A stretch of 64,000 nucleotides of DNA from Chrysomallon squamiferum (GCA_012295275.1 CM022670.1:3719264-3783263); one strand, 5' to 3'. Counted from the stretch's first letter, positions 1 to 13,162 are shown. The notes: a model not told the origin generated them from the sequence alone. Numbers and translations: made by a program.

Positions 1-957
1 GTAGACGTTGTGCACACGAAGTGTTGCTTCATAAAAGTTGACCATTGTGTATACACGGATTGGTTTTTAAGGCAAACCAAAGCGCCTTGATTGATTTCAT
101 TTGGTGTGTGCAAACAACAACAGCAACAACAAAACAACACAAAAAGCATCGATACGCAATAACCACGCCTCACAAACCCTCTCATCTCTCTCATGTTTTA
201 CATTCACTTTTCGTAATAATAATAATAATAGTAACAACAACAACAAAAGTAGTTAAAAACGTATCTAGAAAAATAGTGATATTCCCCCCCTCTCCACTGA
301 AAAGCTTATTTGAGACTATTCATAATTATATCTTCTTGTTTGGGTTATGGATTATAATCACCTTTAAACAAATGAAAGCATATTTTAAAACTATCATCAT
401 GTAAACCTTTGCGGTGCCAAATACCCAAAGTGAAATTCAAGCATGCACGAGGTCTGAACTTTACGAAAACGTATCATGGCTGCATGAAGTCATTAATTTG
501 CGGAATTTCATTACAGTTTCGTTGGCCTGTGTATTTTCCAATCACTGGTAAAATGGGTCACTTCGTGACACTCCTGCCAACCTGATTCTTGGGTCAGCAG
601 GAGCCTATTTTCCGTCTGTAGGTTAAACAAACACGTTATCTGATTAAAAACCTCTCTCTTCGCCACACACACTCATCTTGACGGAGTAAACATATTTCGA
701 TACCTCACTTATCATTAAGTTATATGTCTGTCAGTGCATACTGATTGATCATTGTCTTAAATATATATGTATTTAGGAGTATAAATGAATTGTTGTTGTT
801 TTTTTCTAACATAAATTCTTTTTGATAGTTTTCGTGCAGTGTTTGCTCAGAAAAATATTCGATGGTATAAGAAGATTGCCAAGCCTCGTTTGTAAATCGG
901 GGCCTCCCGTACGGAAATTGGATGCACGAAATTATCATCCATTCAGATTAACAGTTT

Positions 958-1023
958 AATGATGATGACGAATAATACTAATACTACTACTGCTGCTACT
1001 ACTACTACTACTACTACTACTAC

Positions 1024-1071
<48 letters not shown>

Positions 1072-1164
1072 CAACAACATCAACAATAACAGTAATAACA
1101 ATAATAACAATATTAATAATAATAATAATACAACAGCAACAACAACAATAATAATAATATACAA
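958..1164. repeat. Compound TAC/AAT/AAC trinucleotide microsatellite
   Basis: About 200 bases of ACT/TAC triplets run into AAT and then AAC and AAT triplets. In one frame this reads as poly-Asn/Thr and in others as poly-Ile or poly-Leu, but these open frames are repeat artefacts, not genes. Confidence 0.95.
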
Positions 1165-2272
1165 AAGAGTTTTTAAATAAATAAAACAAAAAACAAATAA
1201 ATTATTAAATTATTAAATAAATAAATGCAAAGCGTTGTCTTTTGAAACAGAAACCTGACATATTAAAGTAGATTATAATCTGCACATTATCGATAATAAA
1301 ATGATTAGTTTTTCATCCTTCAAGGACTGTGTCTACAGTATCGACCCAGAAAGCAAATTCTAGTTCGGGACGTGACAATTAGCAACAATATGACATTTCT
1401 TTATCGGCCGGACCAAATCAAATTGATCTATATAAAACTGACTGGAAATTGTAAAAATATAAAGAAACATTACTGACGCAAAGTACGTCAACTACAAATA
1501 AACTAGTCTGTAATATGTGGACACAGCCAATCATTAATTTTCAGCAGCACTTAACCCGTTTTATATTAACGGTTATATGTCTTTTGTATTGGCAGCATGA
1601 AAGAAGAAACCAAAAATATTCAATATGAGATCTTAACAACCAAAGCATCTTTTATTGGCAGTTTTCCGTAGTCAAAAATGTGTATTTAACTAAAAAGAAA
1701 ATAATAGTGGGCACCTAGTTGGATCGGGAAATAACCCCCAGACTACCTTTAACAGAAAAAAGAACTGAACTTGCAACTTTTCGGTCTTAGCCGTGATCTC
1801 ATTTTAAGTCATAGCTTGCTCCTTTAATGCAGAAAGCTCATCATTCAAATATGTGAAATTGTCAGATGAAACGAAATTTATCTAGACGAGGTGAAATCGG
1901 AAAAAAAAATCGGATATAGGCAGACTTTGTACATGGTTAATTTCATTCCTGGAAAATTAAATGAATTTGGCTTCGCCGATTACGAAATGGATTTTCCAAA
2001 ACAATTTTTTGTATTCACAGAAACTCCTGGCCTTTGTTTGTAAAAGTCTAGCGCTATGACTGTTTACAGTTTGCACGGTCTCAAATTTTATGTTTTCTGT
2101 CTAGACTTCGATGTTTAATAAACAGAAGTCGATAGCTTTAAAACAGCACTTGGTCTCGGAAATTTACAGCTGATAAATCAGCGGTTGTTTTGTTTTATTT
2201 TTATTTAACTGTTTTCCTCCAATTACATGTATGATCATAAAAATCTTGTTCCTGTTTCCTAGATTTTATATT

Positions 2273-2274
<2 letters not shown>

Positions 2275-2364
<90 letters not shown>
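2275..2364. repeat. (CT)45 microsatellite
   Basis: Perfect CT dinucleotide run. It faces a GA run of the same length 121 bp further on, so the two can base-pair as arms of an inverted repeat. Confidence 0.98.
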
Positions 2365-2368
<4 letters not shown>

Positions 2369-2482
2369 CTCCTTCCTTAACTCATTTAAAAATAAAAAAG
2401 TAGATCTTAACCGTCATACATTTAATTTAGTATTTACTAACTGAATCTGGATATATGTGTATGTTTGTGTGTGTGTGCGTGC

Positions 2483-2485
<3 letters not shown>

Positions 2486-2576
<91 letters not shown>
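2486..2576. repeat. (GA)45 microsatellite
   Basis: Near-perfect AG/GA run, preceded by a short TG run at 2465-2478. It is the opposite-strand partner of the CT tract at 2275-2364. Confidence 0.98.
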
Positions 2577-2579
<3 letters not shown>

Positions 2580-2800
2580 TATGTTTTTTTCTCAGAAACT
2601 CGATCCTCTCAGACGACAGCTAATCAACCAGAAGCTAAAGTCAGAGTGGAACTTTTTTTATGAACTGTTACATACTGAGATTTCCGTGCTGAAAATATAA
2701 CTGAATGCTTTTTTACTTTTTATTATTATTATTTTTTTTTTTTCTAAACAGGCAAGATTCTAAAATCGATTCCCAAATTAGGTTGTCATAGAATACGTAC

Positions 2801-2938
2801 CAAAATTAAATTCCAGTTGGGGACTATCTCTGCAATGGTTTTAGTAACTTCCACGCATGCGCTGCCCATGACCATCAGCATTCGTGGCTTCCGGTAGATG
2901 AGGTCGTAGAATGCATTGGTACCAGTTCCAGGATCACA
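2801..2938 (-). CDS. Exon of a GABA-B-type class C GPCR, ligand-binding domain, 46 codons
   Basis: The exon encodes 46 residues beginning CDPGTGTNAFYD and ending EIVPNWNLIL. It corresponds to the first helix, second beta strand and second helix of the bilobed extracellular GABA-binding (Venus flytrap) domain of GABA-B receptors. The order CDPG, then FYDLIY, then LMVMGSAC, V(T), IAE and WNL matches that family; GABBR1 has CDPG after an (H/N)D(S/T)K run, and GABBR2 has a similar AFYD, LMVFGG.C and WNL pattern. The acceptor is ATTTGCAG before 2938 and the donor is G|GTACGT after 2801. The exon is 138 bp and phase 0 at both ends, so it joins cleanly to the exon ending at 35402. Whether this is subunit 1, 2 or an invertebrate-specific subunit cannot be settled from 46 residues. 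Confidence 0.88.
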
Positions 2939-2942
2939 CTGC

Positions 2943-2943
2943 A

Positions 2944-2994
<51 letters not shown>

Positions 2995-3030
2995 TAAGAA
3001 GAAGAAGAAGAAGCAGAAGAAGAAGAAGAA
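2943..3030. repeat. (AAT)n then (GAA)n microsatellite beside the exon acceptor
   Basis: AAT triplets begin only a few bases from the minus-strand splice acceptor at 2939, followed by GAA triplets. In sense orientation this puts (TTC)n and (ATT)n immediately upstream of the acceptor, so it supplies part of the polypyrimidine tract and branch region. Confidence 0.95.
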
Positions 3031-3167
3031 TATGAACGGCAGTAAAGCCTATAATGTGTACAATAAAACCATTTCTGATATCTTATATCCAGCGTAATTT
3101 CTAGTATTTATGACGTAGTATTTCTGTTTTTATTTGACTTCACGAGAGTAATTTCTAGCTGCTTTCA

Positions 3168-3169
<2 letters not shown>

Positions 3170-3217
<48 letters not shown>
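3170..3217. repeat. (TA)24 microsatellite
   Basis: Perfect TA run of about 48 bp within the receptor intron. Confidence 0.97.
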
Positions 3218-3220
<3 letters not shown>

Positions 3221-3279
3221 GTGGAGTCAGAGAAATTGGTAAAACGTTATTGCCTTAAATAAATGTATAATTTATTGAA

Positions 3280-3640
3280 AGACGTGAGCATTAGAAGAAA
3301 TTAAAAAGTGGAAAAAAAAGAAGAAAAAAATTAATTAATGAAAGAAAGCAAAGAAATTAAGAAAAAAAAAAGAGAGAGAGAAAATGAAAGATGAAGAAAA
3401 AACGATAGGGAAATAAGGTGGAAAAAAAAAGAAGAAAAAAATTAAAAAAAAAAAAAAAGTAAAAAAGAATAATGGGAAAAAGGAGAAAGACAAAAGGAAT
3501 GAAAGAGACTCAGAAGTAAAAGAAAGAAAGGAAAGAATAAATTTAAAAAAATAATAATAAACAAAACAGAAGAAAACAAATTGAAAAAAAATGCACGAAT
3601 AAAGGTGTTTAACAAAAATTTCTTTAAAAAAAAAAAATAT
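3280..3640. repeat. Purine-rich (A/G) low-complexity block
   Basis: About 360 bases with very few pyrimidines on the plus strand, made of irregular GAAA, AAAG and A-run units. Open frames on the opposite strand are Phe/Ser-rich and not genes. Confidence 0.85.
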
Positions 3641-4126
3641 ATATATAACAATAATCGGCGAGTAGCTTAGCAGCAAGAACTCGTGTAAACGAAAGCGATA
3701 TTTATCACGTCCGTCACTGTCCGTCAGCGAATCCCAATCATTGACAAATAAATCTTTTTTAAATTCCTCCTCCGGGTCTAGGTGAACCCGAGAACAATCC
3801 CGCGATCCTCCTAATGAAAAACTCCTAAGTCTTATCACGCACGTGAAGCCTGGTCGACTGCTTCAGTTTCCATTGTCCAACATTTCCTAATCAATCTAGT
3901 CGCGTTAACTCATTCATGGAAATGTCTTTTGCGTGGTCGATGCAAAAAGTGGCCAATTAGAAAGACATTTCTCATCGCGAAGGTCGAGTTTGTGTTCCAG
4001 CAATCGTCAGAAATCTGTGATAAATCATAAACTGGTAGCGTTCTAATGTTTCTGATTGCGTTGGAAAACATACAGAGTTAAAAAAAAATAAAAAAATAAA
4101 GATAAAAATAATATTTTTGCAGACTT

Positions 4127-4300
4127 ACAGACAGACAGAGACACACACACACACATACAGACACAGAGATATAAATAGATAAAAATATAGACAGATATAT
4201 CGATGTTTAGATAAATAGATAAGTGGATACAGATAGATAGATAGACAGACAGAGATAGAAATATAGATAGACATATATATATAATTATATATGTGTGTGT
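4127..4300. repeat. GACA/GATA and CA compound microsatellite
   Basis: Interleaved ACAG, ACAC, GATA and TATA units, partly decayed. Confidence 0.9.
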
Positions 4301-4589
4301 ATGCGTGTATGCGAAACTTCTTTCATGTCTGTTTTGTGTATCTGTTATAATTTCACTCTCATATGATATTTGAAAGAAATCTTACTTTTTTATTTTGCTA
4401 AAACATAGACAGTATTTTATTTTTATTTATTTATTTATTTATATATTTTTATTTATTGCAGAAGAGAATGTTTACATCAATGCTATATATTAGATTAGTT
4501 ATATCAGACCGGGACAGTAAGAAAATTTCTAATTAAATAAAGATTTAAATAGATGACACACGTCTCCCATGGTATTGCTTTAACAAATA

Positions 4590-4632
4590 ACTGAAAAAAA
4601 AAAAAAAAAGCAACAACTAAAAAATAATAATA

Positions 4633-4696
<64 letters not shown>

Positions 4697-5030
4697 AAAA
4701 AATGGGTAAAAAAAGAAGGCAAATAATGTTTTAAAAATAAAGGAAGATGAAATCAGACAATGGAGGGGAAAAACGACCCAAGACTGATCTGTTTTGCTAA
4801 TCACTTGGTTTAATTTCAACACCATATCTGTCACTGTCGTTCGTAGAAGCGAGAGACGTGGAGAAAGTGTGGAGTCGCGTAATTCAGAAACCAAAGTGAA
4901 AGAAAGACATGACAGACGAGGAAAGAGGTGAGCAGAATCTCATTGTTTCGTTCTTCTTTTCTTTTCAGTACAAAATATAAAAAATAAAAAATAAAAAATA
5001 AAAAAAAAAATAAAAAATAAGGGGTTTAAA
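4590..5030. repeat. A-rich tracts (poly-A, AAAAAT) flanking a short non-repetitive segment
   Basis: Several A runs, including about 20 or more uninterrupted A near 4636-4663 and 4667-4693, and AAAAAT units at 4978-5020. The sequence at 4740-4960 between them is non-repetitive but shows no gene I recognise. Confidence 0.85.
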
Positions 5031-5429
5031 GATTAAAACAGACTGGTATATGTGTGTTGTTTGTAAGCACCTTCACACTGAACTCAGTTTGACTAACGCA
5101 CAGTCACAATCGTACATTTCAAAAAAGAAAATAATAATAAATAAAAAAAAATAAATAAATAAATAATAATAAGAAGAAGAAGAATTTTTTAAAAAAATGT
5201 ATTAAAGTATTCCACAAGAGTCACATCAAGAAACCAATCTTGCGTTTAATAAACATTTTCAATGGACCGCATATCCGTCAGCGGAAGTTGAAACGCCGTA
5301 ATAAATAAGTACCCATTACCGACACGTTACACGCTTTTTCACTTTATCAAACACGAGTGGGGCAATTTCGTCGATGAACTTTTTTTTTTCTTTTTTTTTT
5401 CCCCCGTTTTTTTTTTGGTTTTCTTTCTC

Positions 5430-5960
5430 CCCAACTCTTGTAAACGACGTTTACAAATGAGCTTTCATGTCTGTCACTTTTGCCAGTTGAACGTCAAGTT
5501 GTTAGTGCTTAACATCTGATAGCTATCGTTACGATAACCGTGAAAAGAGTTCGCGGCAAAGAACACGGGCAAGCAGAAGCGACCAATCATTTAATCTGAT
5601 GTGACAGCCATGGCGTTAATGCAATCGTAGCGCAACAAAACGTTATCGACCGGCGTGCCAGTCAATGCCGAGTGTATATCACAGGGCCGTTTTCACGTTA
5701 ACTTGCAAAATCATTTTTTTGACTCTAATCCATATGGTCGAACAACATAAGCGTGCCGCTTTGGACTAATTTGCAAAGATGTATAGACGAAAGATTTAAA
5801 CAGCGAAGCATAAAACAGTCTGGCTTATTGCTGTTATGCAGCCGATTTCACATCGAAGGAGGTTTAGTGTAACCCGCATCGTTAAACAGCAAACGCGTGT
5901 TATTTGACAAGATGACAGGGATTAACAGATCGAGAGATTATATGAACTATTAAAGAATGA
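5430..5960. other. Non-repetitive intronic island
   Basis: About 530 bases without microsatellites and with more CpG than the surroundings. No open frame of note and no recognisable gene. It could hold regulatory sequence; that is only an inference from complexity. Confidence 0.3.
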
Positions 5961-6339
5961 AATAGACTTAATTAATACTGAATGTGTCATTCAGTGATCT
6001 TAGCAGTTAAATTGAAAGAATTTAGATTCTAATTCATATTTTAAAACAACATACATGTATTATTTTTGTTAAGTGTCCAAAAAATAATCAAAAATAATAA
6101 TAATAATAGATAAAAATACTTAAAACTTTAAAGAACGGAATGGACAGGTTTAATGTTAGAATAAATACATGCTATTCGACATTAACTGGAAAATATTAAT
6201 CCGACTTCTCTGAAATCCTGAAACTGCAGAAAACGCGCTAATTGTGACACTGGCTACTTTTGAATTAGGCGCGCTTAGAATATAAAATCATGAAATACTC
6301 TTATTTTTCGTCAATTCTTTCTCCTTGTACTTTATTTTT

Positions 6340-6530
6340 CTTCTTCGTCAGTTGTTTCTGTTTCTTATTCTTATACTTTTTTTCTTCTTTTATTCTTCCT
6401 CGTCTTCTTCTTCTTCTTCTTCTATTTCTTCGTCCTTTTCTTCTTTTCTTCTTCGTGTTCTTCTGCTTCGTCTCCATCATCTTCATCCATTTCTTTACTT
6501 CATTTTTTTTTTCATTTTTCTTAAAATGCA
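6340..6530. repeat. Pyrimidine-rich TTC/CTT block
   Basis: Irregular CTT, TTC and T-run units over about 190 bases. The open frames here are Phe/Ser/Leu-rich artefacts. Confidence 0.9.
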
Positions 6531-7214
6531 TCACAATAAAGATGGGCATTACTGGCTTCGGCTTGACTTTGCATCAAAAAGTTTTGAAACATAAAAATCG
6601 ATAATCCATCACGGGATTAATTTTGATTTCAAAACATGCGAATAAAGAGAAACCTTTGAAACTGGATAACTTTATTTTTTTTATTTTTTTAATAAAGAAA
6701 AAAAGAAGGAAAAACAACGATAAAGAATAAAATAAATATGCATTGGATATGAAACAAAAAATGCAAGATACAAGTTGTAGAAAGAAAAAGAAGAGAAAAT
6801 ACAGTCTGCATAGAACGAAATAAAATCGAAATTCAAAAACATTTGCATGGTAATTCTCAGAAGAATATTCCCGAATGTCTGAATCTAAAATCTCAGGAGA
6901 GCAGAAAAACGCTCAAAGTGAGCTTTTATTTTTTTATTATTTTCTGAAAGATGGTTATTTAGATAACGAAAGATAAAACAACAGTGCAGAAAGCAGAGAT
7001 TTTAATCTTAAAAGCGTTTTTCAAATAAAAGATTTCGAAAGGAGCCTTAACATCCTGTAAAGACAGCAACTAAAATGTCTGTGATAAGCTTTTACATCAT
7101 TTATAGAATGCTGAGTAAATGGTTACCAACAACCGTGGTATATTCTTTCCTGTTTAAGGGAATGTACATATTCATGCACATAGCTCATTAATCTACTGGA
7201 CCTATTTTTTGCCT

Positions 7215-7229
7215 TCACACACACACACG

Positions 7230-7276
<47 letters not shown>
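7215..7276. repeat. (CA)n microsatellite
   Basis: CA run with one GT interruption. Confidence 0.95.
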
Positions 7277-7281
<5 letters not shown>

Positions 7282-7430
7282 TACACAGTCACTAAAACAC
7301 GTAAACACGTACATACAAATTATATTAGTATTTTGAAAGGATGATAATAGATTTTTACGTACACGTTATTATATTTTGTTAATAAAAATGTAAAATGAAT
7401 TAATTTTACTCTATGGCTTTATATTTTAAT

Positions 7431-7442
7431 ATATTATTATTA

Positions 7443-7482
<40 letters not shown>

Positions 7483-7515
7483 CATCATCATTATCATCAT
7501 CATCATCATTTTTAA
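7431..7515. repeat. (ATT)n/(ATC)n microsatellite
   Basis: ATT triplets change into ATC triplets. Confidence 0.95.
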
Positions 7516-7519
7516 AATT

Positions 7520-9240
7520 TTATACTTTATTATTTTTTATTATTTTATAGCATATTACTTTCAGTTTTTAAAGTCTAATACAAAACTACATAGTTTATTC
7601 CAATTTCTTTAGTAATAAAACCTCTTTAAAAATCTAACATATAAACTGAAAGAAAAAAACACTCGATCACCGACCAAAGATAAAAATACTGCGCAAAATA
7701 TTTCTATGAATATATATATATATAGATAGATATGTATATAAATAAATCAGAGCTTATACACGTACAATGGTTATAATTAATATGATGATGAATATAGAAC
7801 TAACAAACCAATACCCGTCTTGGAAGAGAGATAGAATGTCAGTTCTCTTTGTTTTCTAGCTAATATGTACATTTTTAATCAAAACGAAACTGTATCCAGC
7901 ATCATTCTTAAAAGACCGAATTAATTAAATATTCAGAGGATTGACCTTTTAAATAATTGATAATTTTATAAACCATTGTTCTGAATGTTTCAAAAGATGA
8001 AAGAAACAGCCGACAACAGACTGAAATAAAACTGAACGTGTTCAAGTAATAATGTGACTTTAGTAATTCAGTTAACGGTAAACTGAACCAAGCAGAAAAA
8101 TACTGTATAGATTTTTGTTTATCTTGTTTCTTTTCTTCTTTGAAATCCTTTTTTTTTTTTTTTTTCAGAATCGCTATATTGTTATTCTCATTTTTATGCT
8201 ATTGCCCTCAAAATAATTTGTAAGAAAATTATAAGTGTATGCTTTTGTAAAACTGCATATTAATGTAAATGTTTACTGAATTTTCTCAGATAGGAATATT
8301 CGATTTTTTATATTTATTTTTATTTTTATTTTTATAGACGTCTACTTATTCATAAATCATCACTGCAGCTTTAATTCTAAGAATGTATTTTTCTCTTTTT
8401 GTTTTCCTTTGCTTTACACAGTTGGTATATAAACAAGATTCTTTAAAAATAAAAAGTATTTTAGGTATCTTGGTTTAGAATGCTGGTTTAATAAAAGTCA
8501 CGGAATTTATTTTCCTATCCATAACAAAGAGTCAAGATCGACAGCGTCTGGGTGAAAAACAGCATCCAGTTGCATAATGCTGTCTGGGTTATCTTTATGT
8601 GTATGATGTAACTGTGGAGTACAAAAATCATTTGATAAAATGTTGACTTAGTTGTTAAACGAGGGAAATGTGCCGTGTTTTGTTTATCTCGTTTTAGATA
8701 ATATAATATCATACATTAAAAATTTGAAGCTCAGCAACGTTAATATTACCATATCATACTCTGCGATAATAAAGTTAAAAAAAAAAAAAAAAAAAATTTC
8801 TATGCCTTTATAATTTCAAGAGCTTGTGTATGTCGGTAACCTCGGTGTTATAACAGCGGTCTTTTTGGCTTCTGGAATGTTTATCAAACTATGTTCGTGT
8901 TAGATAAAAAAAAAAAAAATAAACTCAGTTAAAACAATAAACAATTACCATATTTTTAATTTAAGATTATTTCGAGCCATCAGTATGTTAAATAACTTAG
9001 TACAGATACTGAAACGAAACTTGCTTCCGAAACATGATTTTTCCCAGTTATTTAATGAATTTTTTTTGGGGGGGTGGGGGGATAGACGGGAACTGGGGGT
9101 CAAGGTTAAGAATCTTCTTAACAGTACACTGACCCCTTGACTAATACGAATCACTGTCGAAGATGTAAGAGCAGGAACAAAGCGTTTCCTGAACTCTCTT
9201 TTCTCTTCGTGATTCAGAAATCAGCAATACTATTCTAAAT
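7520..9240. other. AT-rich intronic sequence, no gene recognised
   Basis: Contains T and A homopolymers (near 8150-8166 and 8780-8797) and otherwise unremarkable AT-rich sequence. Short open frames show no coding character. Confidence 0.6.
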
Positions 9241-9570
9241 TATATTTCTCTTTCTGTGCGCCATCAGCGCTCGAGTAGGTTCTCTCACTAAACCGTGGTC
9301 ATCCTCGAAACCAACAGAACAAACCAACTAATTCATAAATCCAGCGGTCCACAAAAGGTCGAGTGTTAACCTTTTCGGTAACTCCGTGGTCGGAGATCTC
9401 GGAAAATAAACGTCAGACACAATCACAGGGAGAAACTTTCAATTGAGTTTTATAGATTTTGCCACAGTGCTTAATCTAATCCGCAAAGCTTTGCAGTTCA
9501 GTTGTAACCTTTGATGATGAATTAAGAGAAATCTCTGATCTAACGACCACTGGCGTTTGTCTGGACAGTC
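9240..9570. other. Non-repetitive intronic island
   Basis: Higher-complexity sequence with two copies of CCGTGGTC (near 9292 and 9385). No gene recognised. Confidence 0.3.
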
Positions 9571-9574
9571 TTAC

Positions 9575-9715
9575 TTGTCTTTATCTTCACTGTGTGGCTC
9601 TCCCTGTGATTGCACTCGCCTTTGGACAATACAGAACCGAGTATTTTTTGATGGGCGATAGACTCTCGGTTCAATTCTCGTGAGAGGAAAATGTGAATTA
9701 AAAAAAATACAAACA
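9575..9715 (+). mobile_element. Decayed tRNA-derived SINE-like fragment
   Basis: A box B-like GGTTCAATTCT lies near 9668, with a loose box A-like segment (GTGGCTCTCCCTG) some 75 bp upstream and an A-run shortly downstream. This is the layout of a tRNA-derived SINE head and tail, but the match is degraded and the box A is weak. Confidence 0.3.
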
Positions 9716-9719
9716 AATT

Positions 9720-9781
9720 CTTTTTCTTCTTCTTTTTTTTTTATTTAGCTTTTTTTAATTTTCTTTTATTAATTCTTGTTT

Positions 9782-9813
<32 letters not shown>

Positions 9814-9815
9814 AC
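9720..9815. repeat. T-rich tract with a T homopolymer of about 25
   Basis: Pyrimidine-rich sequence ending in a long T run at 9788-9813. Confidence 0.95.
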
Positions 9816-10194
9816 GGTAAAATATTGTAATTTCACTACACAATCTTTTCAATATAAGTTACGCTATCTAGGTAATAATGTTTTTTTAATGATACGTATT
9901 TCCGTGAGTGGAAATTAATTGCGCACTGGTTTGTTATATCTGTCCTCTCTTTATTGCCTAATAGATTATATCTACTATGCATCTGATACGAAAAAGACGT
10001 TTAAAAGCCATTAATCGCAAAGCCTGAATGTCAAAGACCTAAAGATGAATCTCTGAAATGAATTTGTTCTTGCGACATAAAATGTTGTTTAATTTGTATG
10101 TCGGTGTCTTTCAAAGGCGATGTGTACAGATTCACAGAAAATGTTTTAAAATAAAATTAAATACTGTATGTGTAACAAATGTTTTGAAATAAAA

Positions 10195-10256
10195 ATTATT
10201 ATTATCATCATCATCATCATCATCATCATTATTATGATTATTATTATTATTATTAA
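10195..10256. repeat. (ATC)n/(ATT)n microsatellite
   Basis: ATT, ATC and ATT triplets in series. Confidence 0.95.
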
Positions 10257-11349
10257 CAGCTGTAGTCTTTGTCTCGTTCTAACATACATGTACCCAAATC
10301 ACAGGAAGTACGAAAAGGTATCTTAGACTATTTCTAAGAATGGGGAAGTAACTGTATTTGTCAAACTAGAAATACATCACTAAGATTCTACTTTAAAAAA
10401 TGCCCCCAGAAGTGATCTCAATTAGAAAAAGTGCAAATATGTCAGTAAAAAAAATTTCAAGAGTCGACTTTTCCAGGAAGGCGAAGGTGGATGAAGGAAA
10501 TAACAGTTACAGTAGAACCAGAAATAGCATCATTAACAATAACCTTCAAAATAAAAAAAAAATAAATAAAAAATAAATATAAACTAAGCAGGAAAGAAAA
10601 ATGATCCAAAGTATAGAATTTTCACTAAAAAGGAATTATTTCCCAACGTGCAAAGGTTTGAAGTAAAAGTCGTTGTAAATTCCAAAATAGAAACCATTAA
10701 GAATGATCCGCAGCCTAATTGTGATGAATTATTGAATATCGTTAAACTAGTTGTACTTTTGTCACTCAACATTTCTCTGTATTAGTCAATTTTTTTTTTT
10801 TTTTTTTTTATTCTTCTATATATATATATATATGAGAAAGGAAAGATAAAGGTTTACCTCCATGGTTGTTATTAAAATAGTTTCAAGTGTGAGAAGGTTA
10901 AAGTCTGTTGTTCTAGAAAAAGGACGCTGGCTGACGTGCAGTTTTCCACACACAGAACAGCACACTGAACTGAAACGTTTATTTAGTCTGCAGAAACAAT
11001 CTTGCACATTACACCTGTCAGGTTTCTCTTTTGTTTTTACATCTAAGTATCAGGTTCTTTTCAGTACTGTCCTGATTAGGCCAGTGGTCAGTATTAAAAG
11101 TACAAATATTTATAATAAAATATTATATTGTATTGTTTTTCGAAGTTTGCTTGAGAAAGTATGCTTTTTGTTTTCTGTTGTTTTTCTTTTCTTCTTTCTC
11201 TTTCCAGCATGTTTTTGCCTGCCCAAAACTTCTTCTCGTACTTTTCTCTTTGTCTCTTCCTTTACTGTTTTGTTTTTCCGTTTATTTACAACCGATTTTC
11301 CATTTAATTATCTGAGGCTACTTCCCTACTTTGTTCTTGCCTTGTCGTT

Positions 11350-11350
<1 letters not shown>
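10257..11350. other. Intronic sequence, no gene recognised
   Basis: AT-rich sequence with a T run near 10791-10810 and a short (TA)n near 10818-10834. The open frame from 10862 into the CT tract lacks recognisable domains and ends as poly Ser-Leu. Confidence 0.6.

Positions 11351-11352
<2 letters not shown>

Positions 11353-11444
<92 letters not shown>
11353..11444. repeat. (CT)46 microsatellite
   Basis: Perfect CT run of about 92 bp. Confidence 0.98.
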
Positions 11445-11448
<4 letters not shown>

Positions 11449-13085
11449 TAACACATCCATTGATTAATTTTATTTGTTTGCCTACCTCTATTCTTCTCCT
11501 ATGTCTTACCGTCGCCTTATTTCTCAAATCTTCTAACCTTACATATACGTCGTCTATCAATCTCTGTTTTGCCTCTACTGTATTTCTGGCACATATAAAC
11601 CAAAAACTGTAATTACAAGGGTACTGGCCGCTGCGGTTTCAGTTTTGCAGATCGCATAACTGACGATTAATTACAGTTCTCAGGTTCACGACATAATCAC
11701 TGTCTGGTGCTCTCTGGGAACCGGAGGAAAAAGCCCAGTACAGACCTAGATTCTTCAGAAATGTTTCCTTCGGAATTCTGTCACATCTAAAGAAAGCAAG
11801 GAAGAGTATGATTTTTCCTGATGCTCTGTTTTAGACCTTATTTGAAATGTCCAAACACGTTTTAATATTAACGTTTGAAACAAGGGTTTTGTAAAAGTAT
11901 AATAACAAAAATAAAGCTTACTTCCATTAATCGATGGTTAACCTTTCTAGGTCAGCAGCAAAATATTTTTTTAACAAGTATCTTCCCTCATTTAGTGATT
12001 ATCACTACTTGAATAATGTGATCATTTATTCACGTTTTATAAATTATAATACTTAGCTGAATGCATTATTGGAGAGAAATACAAGCAGAGGAGGTGAGAG
12101 ACATACATACACACACAAAGAGAAATGGAGAAGCGCATTTAATATTTAATCAAGAAACCATTAAAAATGATTAATTTATATTCTTATTTTCAGTATGTCA
12201 TCATACTGCTCAGTTTATTATTTCCATAAAACTTTGCTTTCAATATTTTCAACAATATATATATTTTTTTATCAAGCCGTACAAAATCTTAATAATAACT
12301 ATTATCCGTTTCTCTTAGTTTTATAAATGTATCCGATTTTTACAGAAATGTTTTTATTATTCAAAAATGCAGACGTAGAAAACAGAAGAAATCAGTTTAT
12401 CTCAAAAGCCAGTGCGACTTTAACTCCGATCTGGATTTCGGTCTTGCTTTTCCAGATGTTAATGAGTCGCGATGTCTTTGGTCTGCTAGGAAGTGTAATG
12501 GTGAATGATGGTGTCCAACATTATCGGTGATCGGCGGTGGCGTATCAACTTCCTGCTCGGCAGTTTAAGACAAGCCGTGAACAGTTTGACGGATAACAGG
12601 GTGTCTCTTGGGAAACCGCAGCCAAATAACCGGCAACGGCTTCTAGGTGATATACGAGCAATAAATCTCTTTGCCTCTAACGGTTCGAAATGAATCAAGA
12701 ACAAACAAAATGAAGAAGCGAAACAATAAAGTCTTTATTTTCATTTGCACTTGTTAAATGACTTGTTGCTAATGTTCAGTGCACGAGTCTCTGTACGGGA
12801 ACAAACAGTAACTCGAGGCTAAAGACAAAGCAGGCGACATTACGAGTGTTGATCTAGGATTTGTGCTGGTGTCTGGATCGACATAACCCGATAAAGCATT
12901 AAGCTGCAAAGTGTGCACTACAAATGAAATGTCACCACACTCTTTGCTATTGTTTCTAAACTTTTTGTGTTTGACGAGCTGATTTAGGAATGTAAAAAGT
13001 TTCCGTTAGACGAATCGAAAATGTTTCTGAAGTATAGGATGGCTGTGAGACATATTCAAATGGCGTTATGCTATTAAAAATTTAA

Positions 13086-13090
<5 letters not shown>
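11445..13090. other. Intronic sequence, mostly unique, no gene recognised
   Basis: Non-repetitive sequence with a slightly GC-richer part at 12370-12900. Overlapping open frames on both strands near 12490-12700 have no recognisable domain and no clear splice context. Confidence 0.5.

Positions 13091-13092
<2 letters not shown>

Positions 13093-13162
<70 letters not shown>

Larger units (their letters stand above)
1..2800 (-). other. Intron of the GABA-B-like receptor gene (downstream of the 46-codon exon), continuing off-window
   Basis: The donor GTACGT on the minus strand begins at 2800, directly after the exon at 2801-2938, so everything to the left edge is inferred to be intron in sense direction. 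No further receptor exon is recognisable here; the expected next part of the ligand-binding domain was looked for by eye and not found. The span holds a compound TAC/AAT repeat at 958-1164, a (CT)45 tract and a (GA)45 tract at 2275-2576, and AT-rich sequence between them. A short stem-loop-like segment with CTCCTGC and GCAGGAG arms lies near 573-603. Confidence 0.7.

Noticed and set aside
959-1180. Poly-Asn open frame resembling a low-complexity protein
   Set aside because: Pure AAT/AAC microsatellite translation.
10862-11467. Open frame of about 200 codons on the plus strand
   Set aside because: The second half is the (CT)n tract read as Ser-Leu, and the first half has no recognisable domain.
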